Assembly (NCBI RefSeq): GCF_000801105.2
Contig: NC_079515.1
Coordinates: 3,038,001-3,102,000, forward strand
Direction: 5' to 3'
Source: Raphanus sativus
Lineage: Eukaryota > Streptophyta > Magnoliopsida > Brassicales > Brassicaceae
DNA: 64,000 nucleotides
Shown here: positions 49,205 to 61,340 of the stretch, piece by piece
How positions within the stretch are numbered: position 1 is the first letter of the stretch
Layout of the letters: every line of letters begins with the position of its first letter
The notes under the pieces: model-generated
What the model saw: the letters and a program-made list of their open reading frames with translations, nothing else
Told to the model about the DNA's origin: nothing
Databases searched by the model: none
Made by a program: the position numbers and the translations under genes

Positions 49205-49945
49205 TTTATTTTGTCATCTGAGATTTTATTAATAACAACATTTCAAACCCGAACACTCGGGGATTACAAGAGGATACATAAGATCCAAAGACCAAACTAA
49301 GCCAGCGATTGAAAGAGACACCAATCCTAGAGACACTAGCCGGCGGTTGAAAGATTAAAACCCCAGAGCCAAACTAGAACAAAGAAGTCTGAGGCAAAAG
49401 GCAGAGCCTAGACAAAGCAAAGACATCTAAACAGAACATAAACTAAAAAACCCTAGATGAAAACCATTACCGATCAAAAGAAAAAGAAACTGGCCAGTTA
49501 GCCAAAGAAAACCGTTGCTGTAGTATTATTCTGTCCTCCAAATCCAATTAATACTTGCCATTGACATTTGATAGGACTCTCTACGCGCCTCAGACGCGCC
49601 TCCAAACACCGGCAAGGCCAAACGAAGCCTTCCGCACACCAACCTCCTCAATACAACTGGTAAGCTTTGACCAACCAAGCACTAATCACAGATCTGATGA
49701 GATTTTTGTCGGCGAAGTCCGATTTCATCTTCTCCGCTCAATCCATAGAACTGAAGCTATTGATCAGATCTGGATACATCTAGAGAGGCAGAAGACTTTA
49801 AACCACAAAGAACAGAAGCCCACCTTCTCACAGTACAAACGACGTAACCGTCGTCGACCGGAGAAGGTGAGAGACGACAACCCCTTTTTCTCTCGCTCTC
49901 GTTTTCTCTCTCTTTTTTTTTCTTCTTTTTTTTTTCTTTTTTTCC
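49205..49945 (-). mobile_element. Poly-A retroposon (LINE-like, no ORF) inserted in the satellite
   Basis: 741 bp of non-satellite sequence splitting one monomer, flanked by 10-bp copies ACTGGAGTTT (49195-49204) and ACTGAAGTTT (49946-49955), one mismatch. On the minus strand it begins in an A/G-rich tract and ends AATAAAATCTCAGATGAC followed by an A-rich tail, as expected for target-primed insertion. The body is GC-richer than the array. No reverse transcriptase is encoded, so it is a non-autonomous or internally deleted non-LTR element. An open frame at 49555-49950 on the plus strand is antisense to the element and probably meaningless. Confidence 0.65.
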
Positions 49946-50671
49946 ACTGAAGTTTATACTCTTCAATTTTATTTTAAAATTTTCACACCACATTCTACAT
50001 TTGAATTAATGTATTCTAAAGTCTCTTTCATGGTATATACGAATCATTCAATTTTTTTAATATTTAGATTAGGAAAATTTCATATATTGTCTAGATTAGT
50101 GGAATTTGCATTATAAATCTTCATTATCAAGAGAAACAGAGACAACGGAGGTTCTAAACTCTTTGACCACCATCTTATGTTAGTGTTCAATGAAACTATA
50201 CACTAAAATCAGATTTTGATTTTTTTTGCATTTTTTCCAAAATCCGTGGGTTAACAACCCCTTCTAAAATATTGAGTTTTCGGTAAACCCTAAATATACT
50301 GAAGTTTATACTCTTCAATTTTGTTTTAGAATTTTCAAACCACATTATACATTTGAATTAATGTATTCTAAAGTCTCTTTCATGGTATATATGAATCATT
50401 CTATTTTTTAATATTTAGTTTACTAAAATTTCATATATTGTCTAGATTAGTGGAATTTGCATTATAAATCTTCATTATCAAGAGAAACGGAGACAACTGA
50501 GGTTCTAAACTCTTTGACTATCATCTTATGTTAGTATTCGATGAAACTATACACTAAAATCAGATTTTCATTATTTGAAAAGTTTCCAAAATCTGTGGGC
50601 TCTATATTGTTTAATAAGAAATTCAAACCACATTCTACATTTGAATTAATGTAATCTAAAGTCTCTTTCAT

Positions 50672-50771
50672 NNNNNNNNNNNNNNNNNNNNNNNNNNNNN
50701 NNNNNNNNNNNNNNNNNNNNNNNNNNNNNNNNNNNNNNNNNNNNNNNNNNNNNNNNNNNNNNNNNNNNNNN
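50672..50771. other. Assembly gap (100 N)
   Basis: Exactly 100 N inside a monomer; orientation is plus on both sides. Confidence 0.99.
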
Positions 50772-50812
50772 CAACATTCTACATTTGAATTAATGTATTC
50801 TAAAGTCTCTTT

Positions 50813-52899
50813 CATGGTATATACGAATCATTCAAATTTTTATTATTAAGTTTAATAAAATTTCAAATATTGTCTAGATTAGTGGAATTTGCATTATAAA
50901 TATTCAATACTAGAGAAACGGAGGTTCTAAACTCTTTGACCATCATCTTATGTTAGTGTTCGATGAAACTATACTATACACTAAAATCATATTTTCATTT
51001 TTTGAAAATTTTTCCAAAATCCGTGGGTTAACCCGTTCTAAAATATTGAATTTTCGGTAAGTCCTCAATATACTAAAGTTTTATACTCTTCAATTTTATT
51101 TTAAATTTTCACACCACATTCTACATTTCAATTAATGTATTCTAAAGTATCTTACATGGTTTATACGAATCATTCTATTTTTTTAATATTTAGTTTAGGA
51201 AAATTTCATTATTGTCTAGATTAGTGGAATTTGCATTATAAATCTTCATTATCAAGAGAAACAGAGACAACGAGGTTCTAAACTCTTTGACCATCATCTT
51301 ATGTTATTGTTCGATGAAAACTATACACTAAAATCAGATTTTTCATTTTTTTTTGAATTTTTTCCAAAATCCGTGGGTTAATAACCCTTCTAAAATATTG
51401 AGTTTTCTATAAATCCTCAATATACTGAAGTTATACTCTTCAATTTTGTTTTAAAATTTTCACACCACATTCTACATTTGAATTAATATATTCTAAAGTC
51501 TCTTTCATGGTATATACGAATTATTCTATTTTTTTCAAATTTAGTTTAGGAAAAATTCATATATTGTCTAGATTTGTGGAATTTGCATTATAATCTTCAT
51601 TATCAAGAGAAACAGAGACAACGGAGGTTCTAAACTCTTTGACCATCATCTTATGTTAGTGTTCGATGAAACTATACACTAAAATCAGATTTTCATTTTT
51701 TTGCAATTTTTCCATAATCCGTGGGTTAACAACCCCTTCTAAAATATTGAGTTTTCGGTAAACCCACAATATACTAAAGTTTTACTTTTCACTTCTTTTT
51801 AAAAAAATTCAAACCACATTCTACATTTGAATTAATGTATTCTAAAGTCTCTTTCATGGTAAATATGAATCATTCTAATTTTTTAATATTTTAGTTTAGT
51901 AAAATTGCATATATTGTCTAGATTAGTGGAATTTGCATTATAAATCTTCATTATCTAGAGAAACGGAGAGAAATGGAGGTTCTAAACTCTTTGACCATCA
52001 TCTTATGTTAGTGTTCGATGAACTATACACTAAAATCAAATTTTCATTTTTTTTGAATTTTCCAAAATTAGTGGGTAACCACTTCTTAAATATTGAGTTT
52101 TCGGTAAATCCTCAATATATTGAAGTTTTATACTCTTCAATTTTGCTTTAAAATTTTCAAACCACTTTGTACATTTGAATTAATGTATTCTAAAGTCTCT
52201 TTCATGGTAAATACGAATCATTCTAGATTTTTAAATATTTAGCTTAGTAAAATCGCATATATTGTCTAGATTAGTGGAATTTGCATTATAAAGCTTCATT
52301 ATCTAGAGAAACGGAGACAACGGAGGTTCTAAACTCATTGACCATCATCTTATGTTAGTGTTCGATGAAACTATACACAAAATCAGATTTTCATTTCTTT
52401 TGAAATTTTTTCCAAAATCTGTGGGTTAACCCCTTCTAAAAATATTGAGTTTTCGGCAAACCCACAATATACTGATGTTTATACTCTTCATTTAAAAAAA
52501 AATTCCACATTCTACATTTGAATTAATGTATTCTAAAGTCTCTTTCATGGTGTATATGAATCATTCTAATATTTTAATATTTAGTTTAGTAAAATTTCAT
52601 ATATTGTCTAGATTAGTGAATTTGCATTATATATCTTCACTATCTAGAGAAACGGAGACAACAAATGGTTCTAAACTCTTTGACCATAATCTTATGTTAG
52701 TGTTCGATCAAACTATACACTAAAATAAGATTTTCATTTTTTTGAAAAATTTCCAAAATCCGTGGGTTAAGAAAACTCCTTCTAAAATATTGTGTTTTCG
52801 GTGAATCATAAATATACTGAAGTTTACACTCTTCAGTTTGGTTTAAAATTTTTCAAACAGCATTCTACATTTGAATTAATGTATTCTAAAGTCTCTTTC
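50813..52899 (+). repeat. Six-monomer higher-order unit, copy 2
   Basis: Same marker order M1-M6 as 42111-44154 (TATACTATACAC, CTTACATGG, GATTTGTGG with TCCATAATCC, GGTAAATATGAATC, TTAGCTTAG with AAAGCTTC, GGTGTATA with TATATCTTCAC), about 2.09 kb long. Confidence 0.7.
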
Positions 52900-55741
52900 A
52901 TGATATATACAAATCATTCTAATTTTTTAATATTTAGTTTAGTAAAATTTCATATATTGTCTAGATTAGTGGAATTTGCATTATAAATCTTCATTATCTA
53001 GAGAAACGAAGACAACTGAGGTTCTAAAACTCATTGACCATCATCTTATGTTAGTGTTCGATGAAACTATAACACTAAAATCAGATTTTCATTTTTTTTC
53101 AAATTTTTCCAAAATCCGTGGGTTTAACTCCTTCTAAAGTATTGAGTTTTTAGAAAACCCCACAATATACTGAGAGTTTATAATCTTCATTTAAAAAAAA
53201 AATTCAAACCACATTATACATTTGAATTAATGTATTCTAAAGTCTCTTTCATGGTATATACGAATCATTCTAATTTTGTAATGTTTAGTTTTAGTAAAAT
53301 TTCATATATTGTATAGATTAGTGGAATTTGCATTATAAATCTTCATTATCTAGATAAACGGAGACAACAGAGGTTCTAAACTCTTTGACCATCATCTTAT
53401 GTTTAGTGTTCGATTTAAACTATACACTAAAATCAGATTTTCATTTTTTTGAAAATTTTCAAAATATGTGGGTTAACTAACCCCTTCTCAAAATATTGAG
53501 TTTTCGGTAAATCCTCAATATACTGAAGGTTTATACTCTTCAATTTTATTTTAAAATTTTCAAACCACATTTTACATTTGAATAATGTATTCTAATGTCT
53601 CTTTCATAGTATATACGAATCATTCTCAATTTTTAATATTTAGTTCAGTAAAATTTCATATATTGTCAAATTAGTGGAATTTGCATTATAAATCTTCATT
53701 ATCTAGAGAAACGGAGACAACGGAGGTTCTAAACTGTTTGACCATCATCTTATTTTAGTGTTCGATGAAACTATACACAAAAATCAGATTTTCATTTTTT
53801 TTTGAAAATTTTCCAAAATCTGTGGGTTAACCCCTTCTAAAATAATGAGATTTCGGTAAATCCTCTATATACTGAAGTATATACTCTTCACTTTTGTTTT
53901 GAAAATTTCAAACTACATTCTACATTTGAATTAATGTATTCTAAAGTCTCTTTCATGGTAAATTCAAATCATTCTAATTTTTTAATATTTAGTTTAGTAA
54001 AATTGCATATATTGTCCAGATTAGTTGAATTTGCATTATAAATCTTCATTATCTAGAGAAACGAAGACAACTGAGGTTCTAAACTCATTGGCCATCATCT
54101 ATGTTAGTGTTCGATGAAACTATACACTAAAATCAGATTTTACTTTCTTTGAAATTTTCCCAAATCCGTGGGTTAACTCCTTCTAAAATATTGAGTTTTA
54201 GAAAAACCCACAATATACTGAAGTTTATACTCTTCATTTAAAAAAAAAATAATTCAAACCACATTATACATTTGAATTAATGTATTCTAAAGTCTCTTTC
54301 ATGGTATATACGAATCATTCTAATTTTTTTAATATTTAGTTTAAGTAAAATTTTCATATATTGTATAGATTAGTGGAATTTGCATTATAAATCTTCATTA
54401 TCTAGATAAACGGAGACAACAGAGGTTCTAAACTCTTTGATCATCATTCTTATGTTAGTGTTCGATGAAACTATACACTAAAATCAGATTTTCATTTTTT
54501 TGAAAAAATTTCCATAATCCGTCGGTTAACCCCCTTTTAAAATATTGAGTTTTCGGTAAATCCTCAATATACTGAAGTTTATACTCTTCAATTTTTTTAA
54601 AAAAAAATTCAAACCACATTCTACATTTGAATTGATGTATTTCAAAAGTATCTTTCATGGTATATACGAAATCATTCTAATTTTTTAATATTTAGTTTAG
54701 TAAAATTTCATATATTGTCTAGATTTTGCATTTTAAATCTTCATTATCTAGAGAAACAGAGACAACGGAGGTCTAAAACTGTTTGACCATCATCTTATTT
54801 AGTGTTCGATGAAACTATACACTAAAATCAGATTTTCATTTTTTTTGAAATTTTTCCAAAATCCGTGGGTTTGGTAAATCCTCTATATACTGAAGTTTAT
54901 ACTCTTCACTTTTGTTTTGAAATTTTCAAACCACATTCTACATTTGAATTAATGTATTCTAAAGTCTCTTTCATGGTAAATACGAATCATTCTAATTTTT
55001 TAATATTTAGTTTAGTAAAATTGCATATATTGTCTAGATTAGTAGAATTTGCATTATAAATCTTCATTATCAAGAGAAACGGAGACAACGGAGGTTTTAA
55101 ACTCTTTGACCATCATCTTATGTTAGTGTTCGATGAAATTATACACTAAAATCAGATTCTCATTTTTTTGAAAAATTTCCATGATCCGTGGGTTAACCCC
55201 TTTTAAAATATTGAGTTTTCGGTAAATCCTCAATATACTGAAGTTTATACTCTTCATTTTGTTTTAAAATTTTCAAACCACATTCTACATTTGAATTAAT
55301 GTATTCTAAAGTATCTTTCATGGTATATCTGAATCATTCTAATTTTTTAATATTTTGTTTATTAAAATTTCATATATTGTCTAGATTAGTGGAATTTGCA
55401 TTTAAAATCTTTATTTTCTAGAGAAACGGAGACAACGGAGGTTCTAAACTGTTTGACCATCATCTTATTTTAGTGTTCGATGAAACTATACACTAAAATC
55501 AGATTTTCATTTTTTGAAAATTTTCCAAAATCCGTGGGTTAACCCCTTCTAAAATAATGAGATTTCGGTAAATCCTCTATATACTGAAGTTTATACTCTT
55601 CACTTTTGTTTTGAAAATTTCAAACCACATTCTACATTTGAATTAATGTATTCTACAGTCTCTTTCATGGTAAATACGAATCATTCTAATTTTTTAATAT
55701 TTAGTTTAGTAAAACTGCATATATTGTCTAGATTAGTGGAA

Positions 55742-56500
55742 TACTACAAGAAAACAGCGGTATTCTAGGGACATTCCGAGGGAAAATGAATTCCTCGGAA
55801 ATTTCTGACAAAATACCGAGGAAATACCGAGGAAACGCGAAACTTGGTTTCCTCGGTATTTCCTCGAAAATACCGACGAAATTCCGAGGAAAGCCAAGTT
55901 CGTCGGAATATTCTTATGGATTACCAAGGAAACCACCTTCCTCGGAAAAAACCGACGAACCTCCGAGGAAATTTTATAGCCGTTAGAGAGCCGTTGGGAG
56001 ATTTTAAAAATTCCGAGGAAATTCCGAGGAAGTAGCCGTTAGCGTCGGAATTTCCTCGGAATTTCCTCGGTCTGTCGCCAGGATTTCATCTTTAAATACA
56101 ACAACCCCTCTTCCTCTTCATTCACTCCATTTCTTCATCCTCCCTCCTACTATCTTTACACACGAATTTGATTGAAAAAAAAACATGTCTTCTTCAAATT
56201 ATTTTCGTTCTTGGATCGATCGACCTTATTTGGATCCGAACACGAGATTGCTTACGGAAGAATACCAACGAGGTATAACCAAATTCATGGGGTTAGTTCG
56301 CCAACTACCGGAAGCAGAAACAGGTATGTTAAGATGTCCTTGCTCTAATTGTAAAAATAGAAAGGTTATTAAAGAGTGGGATATTTGGACTCATCTTTTA
56401 TTGAGTGGGTTTACACGAAGTTACAAAATTTGGTATCATCATGGGGAAACTGATTATGAACATGGTAGTACTAGCGAATCATTCATGGGAAAACTGATTA
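55742..56500 (+). mobile_element. 5' end of a CACTA (En/Spm) transposon, truncated
   Basis: Starts TACTACAAGAAAACAGCGG, the family terminus CACTACAAGAAAAC with the first base changed. It is followed by a dense set of subterminal motifs of the form TTCCGAGGAAA / CCTCGGAAT in both orientations (55770-56075), then a leader and an ORF starting at 56185. The element stops abruptly at about 56500, where satellite sequence resumes (TGAAAATTTCAAACCACATT). Transposase core, 3' TIR and 3' target duplication are absent. The satellite on the left was interrupted after GATTAGTGGAA. Confidence 0.85.
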
Positions 56501-56535
56501 TGAAAATTTCAAACCACATTCTACATTTGAATTAA
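56185..56535 (+). pseudogene. N-terminal CACTA transposase-associated domain, truncated and fused to satellite
   Basis: The reading from ATG 56185 gives about 105 residues of the transposase-associated domain found at the N-terminus of plant CACTA TNP2-type proteins: SWIDRPYLDPNTRLLTEEY, GITKFMGLVR, then a zinc-binding-like CPCSNCKN, EWDIWTHLLLSGF and YKIWYHHGE. After about residue 105 the frame enters satellite DNA and stops at 56535. The catalytic domain is missing, so it cannot act as a transposase. It is the only protein-like sequence inside the 28-kb array. Confidence 0.82.
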
Positions 56536-57207
56536 TGTATTCTAAAGTCTCTTTCATGGTAAATACGAATCATTCTAATTTTTTAATATTTAGTTTAGTA
56601 AAATTGCATATATTGATTAGTTGAATATGCATTATAAAGCTTCATTATCTAGAGAAACGAAGACAACTGAGGTTCTAAACTCATTGGCCATCATCTTATG
56701 TTAGTGTTCGATGAAACTATACACTAAAATCAGATTTTCATTTTTTGAAATTTTTCCAAAATCCGTGGGTTAACTCCTTCTAAAATATTGAGTTTTAGAA
56801 AAACCCACAATATACTGAAGTTTATACTCTTCATTTTAAAAAAAATTTCAAACCACATTATACATTTGAATTAATGTATTCTAAAGTCTCTTTCATGGTA
56901 TATACGAATCATTCTAATTTTTTAATATTTAGTTTAGTAAAATTTCATATATTGTCTAGATTAGTGGAATTTGCATTATCAAATCTTCATTATCTAGAGA
57001 AACTGAGACAACAGGGGTTCTAAACTCTTTGACCATCATCTTATGTTAGTGTTCGATGAAACTATACACTAAAATCAGATTTTCATTTTTTTGAATTTTT
57101 CCAAAATCCGTGGGTAACCCCTTCTAAAATATTGAGTTTTCGGTAAATCCTCAATATACTGAAGTTTATACTCTTCAATTTTGTTTTAAAATTTTCAAAC
57201 CACATTC

Positions 57208-59427
57208 GACCATTATCTTATGTTAGTGTATGATGAAAATATACATTAAAACAATATTGTAATATTTTTGATTTTTCTCAAAATATGTGGATTAACCCCT
57301 ACGAAAATATTGAGTTTTGGGTTAAATGCTCTATATGTTTAAGCTTATACTCACCAATATGGTTTTAAATTTTCTAATCACTTTATACATTTTTATTTAT
57401 GTATGATAAACAATCTCTCATGGTACAGGGGCATTGTTCTAATTTTTTAACAATTAAGTTGGTAAAACTTCATATGCTGCCTAAATCATTGGATTTACCA
57501 CTATAAATTTTTATTATTAAGAGAAACCAAGACAACAAGGGTTCCAAACCTCTTTGACCATCATCCTATGTCAATACAGGATGCATCTATGCATTTAACC
57601 CCTACGAAAATTTGTGGGTTAACCCCTACGAAAATATAAATTTGTCCTTAATTTCTTTATATACTGGAGTTTATACTCAGTAAAGTTGTTCAAAATTTTC
57701 TAAATGCATTATAAATTTGTATTAGTCTATCATAAAATATTTTTCATGGTACATGGTTATCGTTTTAATTTCTGAACAATTTTTTTAATAAAACTTAATA
57801 ATTAGTTGATTGACCACTATGAAATCTCTATTCTTTAGAGATACAGAAACAGCAAAGGTTCCAAACCTCATTGACCATTATCGTATGTTAGTGTATGATG
57901 CAAATATGCATTAAAATAATATTGTAATATTTTCGATTTTTTTTCAAAATATGTGGGTTAACCCCTACGAAAATATTGAATTTTAGGTTAAATTCTCTAT
58001 ATTTTAAAACTTATACTCACTAATGTTGTTTTAAAATTTTTAATCATTTTAATCATTTTTATTAATGTATGATAAACTGTCATTCATGGTACATGAGTAT
58101 CGTTCTATTTTTTAACAATTAAGTTGGTAAAACTTCGTATGTTGCCTAAATCGTTAGACTTACCACTATAAATTTTTAATCTTGAGAGAAACGGAGACAA
58201 CAAAGTTTCCAAACCTACTTGACCATAATCCTAAGTCAATACAGGATGCATCTATGCATTTAAACAAGATTTTCATATTTATTGATTTTTTTCAATATTT
58301 GTGGGTTAACCTCTATGGAAATATAAATATTTCCTTAATTTCTCTATATACTGAAGTTTATACTCAGTAAAGTTGTTTAAAAAATTTTAAATGCATTATA
58401 AATTTGTATTAATCAATCATAAAATATATTTCATGTTACATGGTCATTCTTTTAATTTCTTAACAACTTTTTTAATAAAACTTAATATATTTTTTAAATT
58501 AGTGGATTAACCACTAGGAAATCTCTATTCTTTAGAGAAACGGAAATAACAAAGGTTCCAAACCTCATTGAACATTATCCTATGTTATTTTATAATGAAA
58601 ATATGCATTAAAACAATATTATAATATTTTTGATTTTTTCTCAAAATATGTGGGTTAACCCCTACGAAAATATTGAGTTTTAAGTTAAATGCTCTATATT
58701 TTTAAGCATATACTCACTAGTATTGTTTTAAATTTTCTAATCACTTTATACATTTTTATTAATGTATGATAAACTTTTTTCATGGGACAGGGGCATCGTT
58801 CTAATTTTTTAACAATTAAGTTGGTAAAACTTCGTATGCTGCCAAAATTATTGGAGTTACCACTATAATTTTTTATTCTTAAGAGAAATGGAGACAACAA
58901 AGGTTCCAAACCTCTTTGACCATCATCCTATATCAATAAAGGATGAATTTATACATTTAAACAATATTTTCATTTTTATTGAATTTTTTCAAAATTTGTA
59001 GGTTAACCCATACAAAAAAATATTTTTCTTTAATTTTTCTATACATTGAAGTTTATACTCAGTAAAGTTGTTTAAATTTTTCTAAATGCATTATAAATTT
59101 ATATTAATCTATCATAAAATATCTTTCATGGTACATGATCATCGTTCTAATTTTTTAACAATTGTTTTAGTAAAACTTTATATGTCGCTTAAATTAGTGG
59201 ACTAACCTCTATGAAATATCTATTCTTTAGATAAATGGAAACAACAAATGTTTCAAAGCTCTTTTAATATTATCCTATGTCAGTGTAGGATGCATATATT
59301 TATTAAAACAATATTGTCAAAAAAATTTAAAAAATTCAAATTTTGTAAGTCCCAGCACGAAAATATTAAGTTTTTTAGGAAAATTCCCTATACTGAGTTA
59401 ATTCTTTAATTTTTGAAACAATTTCTA
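57208..59427 (+). repeat. Satellite array, subfamily I, right block
   Basis: About 6.5 monomers of subfamily I in plus orientation with A, B and C types (A near 57418, 58088 and 58782; B near 57744 and 58435; C near 59206). A local duplication of AACCCCTACGAAAAT is seen at 57598-57633. It ends by decay near 59427. Confidence 0.88.
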
Positions 59428-59943
59428 TTTATTATTATTATTTTTCTTTCCTTCAAACTCAGAACTAAAACAATATTATAAGCATATTTTTTTCCTTTTT
59501 AGTCTAATCCACTATTACAATGTGTAACAAAAATCGAGTACTATTTTGTATTTGTAAACATAGTTGTTTAATATATATGCCTAAACATCTTATACAATCA
59601 ATACTAACAAACATATAATCTCTGAATACGAATACTTTGCAATGATCTAAAAAACAACTTTTGGATGTTTTAAAGATACATAAGCAGTAAGAACCCGATG
59701 TCGAGCCACATGCGGCTCAGTAATGTTAAATGCACTCGTGACTGAGCAAAGATGACGAATTTATGTTACTCCACTATCTACATGCAAGTCCAACATTTCC
59801 TCTGTTTTATCTCCTGACCATAAATTAAAGTTGTTTTAAAAAAAAATCATAGAGTATTTTCAGGATATGTAGCGGCTGCAATGGATCTCTTTATATACAT
59901 ATAAACGCTTATTGATGTGCATTAAAGTGTCGGTTACAGACTA

Positions 59944-59982
<39 letters not shown>

Positions 59983-60119
59983 ATGCAAGAGATATATTCA
60001 TTTAACAAAGTGATGTGTTTTGGATGCAGAGACACGTGTCGCGACGACAACCTTCAACTTTTTGACGTGGCATTTTATGTGGTGCATCCGGAAGGAGAAA
60101 ATATTTTTTTATATATATA
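59428..60119. other. Spacer after the satellite
   Basis: No gene recognised. Contains a 33-bp TA microsatellite (59946-59978) and a G-box palindrome GACACGTGTC (about 60030). Confidence 0.45.
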
Positions 60120-61250
60120 CTAGGGTCGGCCCGTCCTACGGGCGGGAATTATAATAAAAGTAATTTATATTAAGTTATGAAATATTTAAAAACTATTATA
60201 GATTTAAAAAATATTTTAAACAAAAATAATAAAAGAATTATGAGATCATCCTAATAAATATTTTTGTTATAGCATTATATTTGATAAATAGCATTATACT
60301 TTTAATATTTATTTTAGTTTCATTAAACTAATTTATTAAAGGTTCTTTTGCAAATGTGACTTAAAACTTCAAATTATCCCTAAAGTAATTCATGTCTTTA
60401 TATGGATTTCCTTTGTGTTTTACATGTTATGTAATTGTATATTTTCTTTGTGTGTGTGTTTTATAAACTTTTGATAAGCGAAGTATATAATAATGTTTAT
60501 GGTTTTTGAGAATGTTAGGATGTCGAAGGATTATATATGTTAAGATTAATTATAGTTGAATTCGATGTTTGTGTCTATATTAATAGATTACGACATATAA
60601 CATATTATATTGAGTGAATGAGGTGTATGTAGTGTTCTCTTTGTATGGTTTTTGATAATTTTGAATCTAAAATTGGTTGCTTAAATGTGGTTTACTATAT
60701 TTTAAGTTCTTAAGAATAAGTTTGTGGCTCTCATAATTATCATTTATATGAATAGATTGGGGTCAACATGATTGCATTTCGTTATGGTATACATTAGGCT
60801 AGAAATAATATTCCCTTAGTAAAATAGTGAAAGTATAAATCTAACTGTTTATATTCTAAATTAACACTTAAATATCAAACTATAAAATTATGTTTCAAAT
60901 ATTTTAATTCGTTTAAAGTCGTTGTTTAGGTGTAAAGCAGCTATCTTTGATACATATGTAATCTACATCTTTGTTTACTATTACGTTGTTTACTATTACA
61001 TAAATATTTTTTTTTCTATTAGTTTCTGAATTTTAATAGTTTAAATTGAATATTTTGTAGTTCTTTGTAAATGAACAAAATTATGTTAGTTTGTTTGTGC
61101 TAAGTTTAAGTGATTTAGTTTAGTAATTTTTTATTTATATATATATATAAATTACTTCATTATACATGTATTTAATATTATATTAACATAAGTTTTTTGA
61201 AGAGTTTCAATATTTATAATATTTTAATAATTTATATATATATATATAGA
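60120..61250 (-). mobile_element. Short non-autonomous Helitron
   Basis: On the minus strand it starts TCTATATATATATATA (61250) after an A and ends CTAG (60120) before a T. Inside the 3' end is a hairpin with a 6-bp stem GCCCGT/ACGGGC and 3-base loop (60129-60143), 5 bp before the terminal CTAG. The 1.1-kb interior is AT-rich without genes. The 3' end is convincing; the 5' end is in a TA run and less certain. Confidence 0.6.
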
Positions 61251-61340
61251 TGAGGAAAACTATTTTAACATGAAAGTTATGATATTGTAGCATGGAAAAC
61301 AACCTTGAGGCAAATCTAGTAAATCTATTCCATATACTTA

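Larger units (their letters stand above)
41829..57207. repeat. Satellite array, subfamily II (about 345-bp monomers) nested in subfamily I
   Basis: About 39 monomers, counted from the TCATGGTA landmark (42111, 42454, 42800, 43153, 43498, 43843 and so on; spacing 343-353 bp). Typical words are GTATTCTAAAGTCTCTTTCA, TTGTCTAGATTAGTGGAATT, GAGAAACGGAGACAACGGAG, CATCATCTTATGTTAGTGTT and AAAATCCGTGGGTTAACCCC. Subfamily I shares the same order of landmarks (CATGGTA, AGAGAAACGGAGACAAC, GACCATCATC, GGGTTAACCC, CTGAAGTTTATACTC), so both derive from one ancestor. Left junction at 41825-41828 has a CTAG microhomology; right junction is near 57207. The array contains three 100-N gaps, one inverted contig, a retroposon and a CACTA fragment. 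Confidence 0.92.

Noticed and set aside
49555..49950. 131-residue ORF in the retroposon
   Set aside because: It is antisense to the inferred element direction and ends in a poly-Ser/Phe run translated from a pyrimidine tract; no family resemblance.
31750..59000. Many ORFs of 60-76 codons such as MRETETTK..PNLFDHHP
   Set aside because: They recur because the monomer recurs, have no conserved start or codon bias, and are broken at random in most monomers.
30955..59427. Regularly spaced repeats as a possible CRISPR array
   Set aside because: Units are about 345 bp head-to-tail without unique spacers, in a plant genome; this is a satellite.
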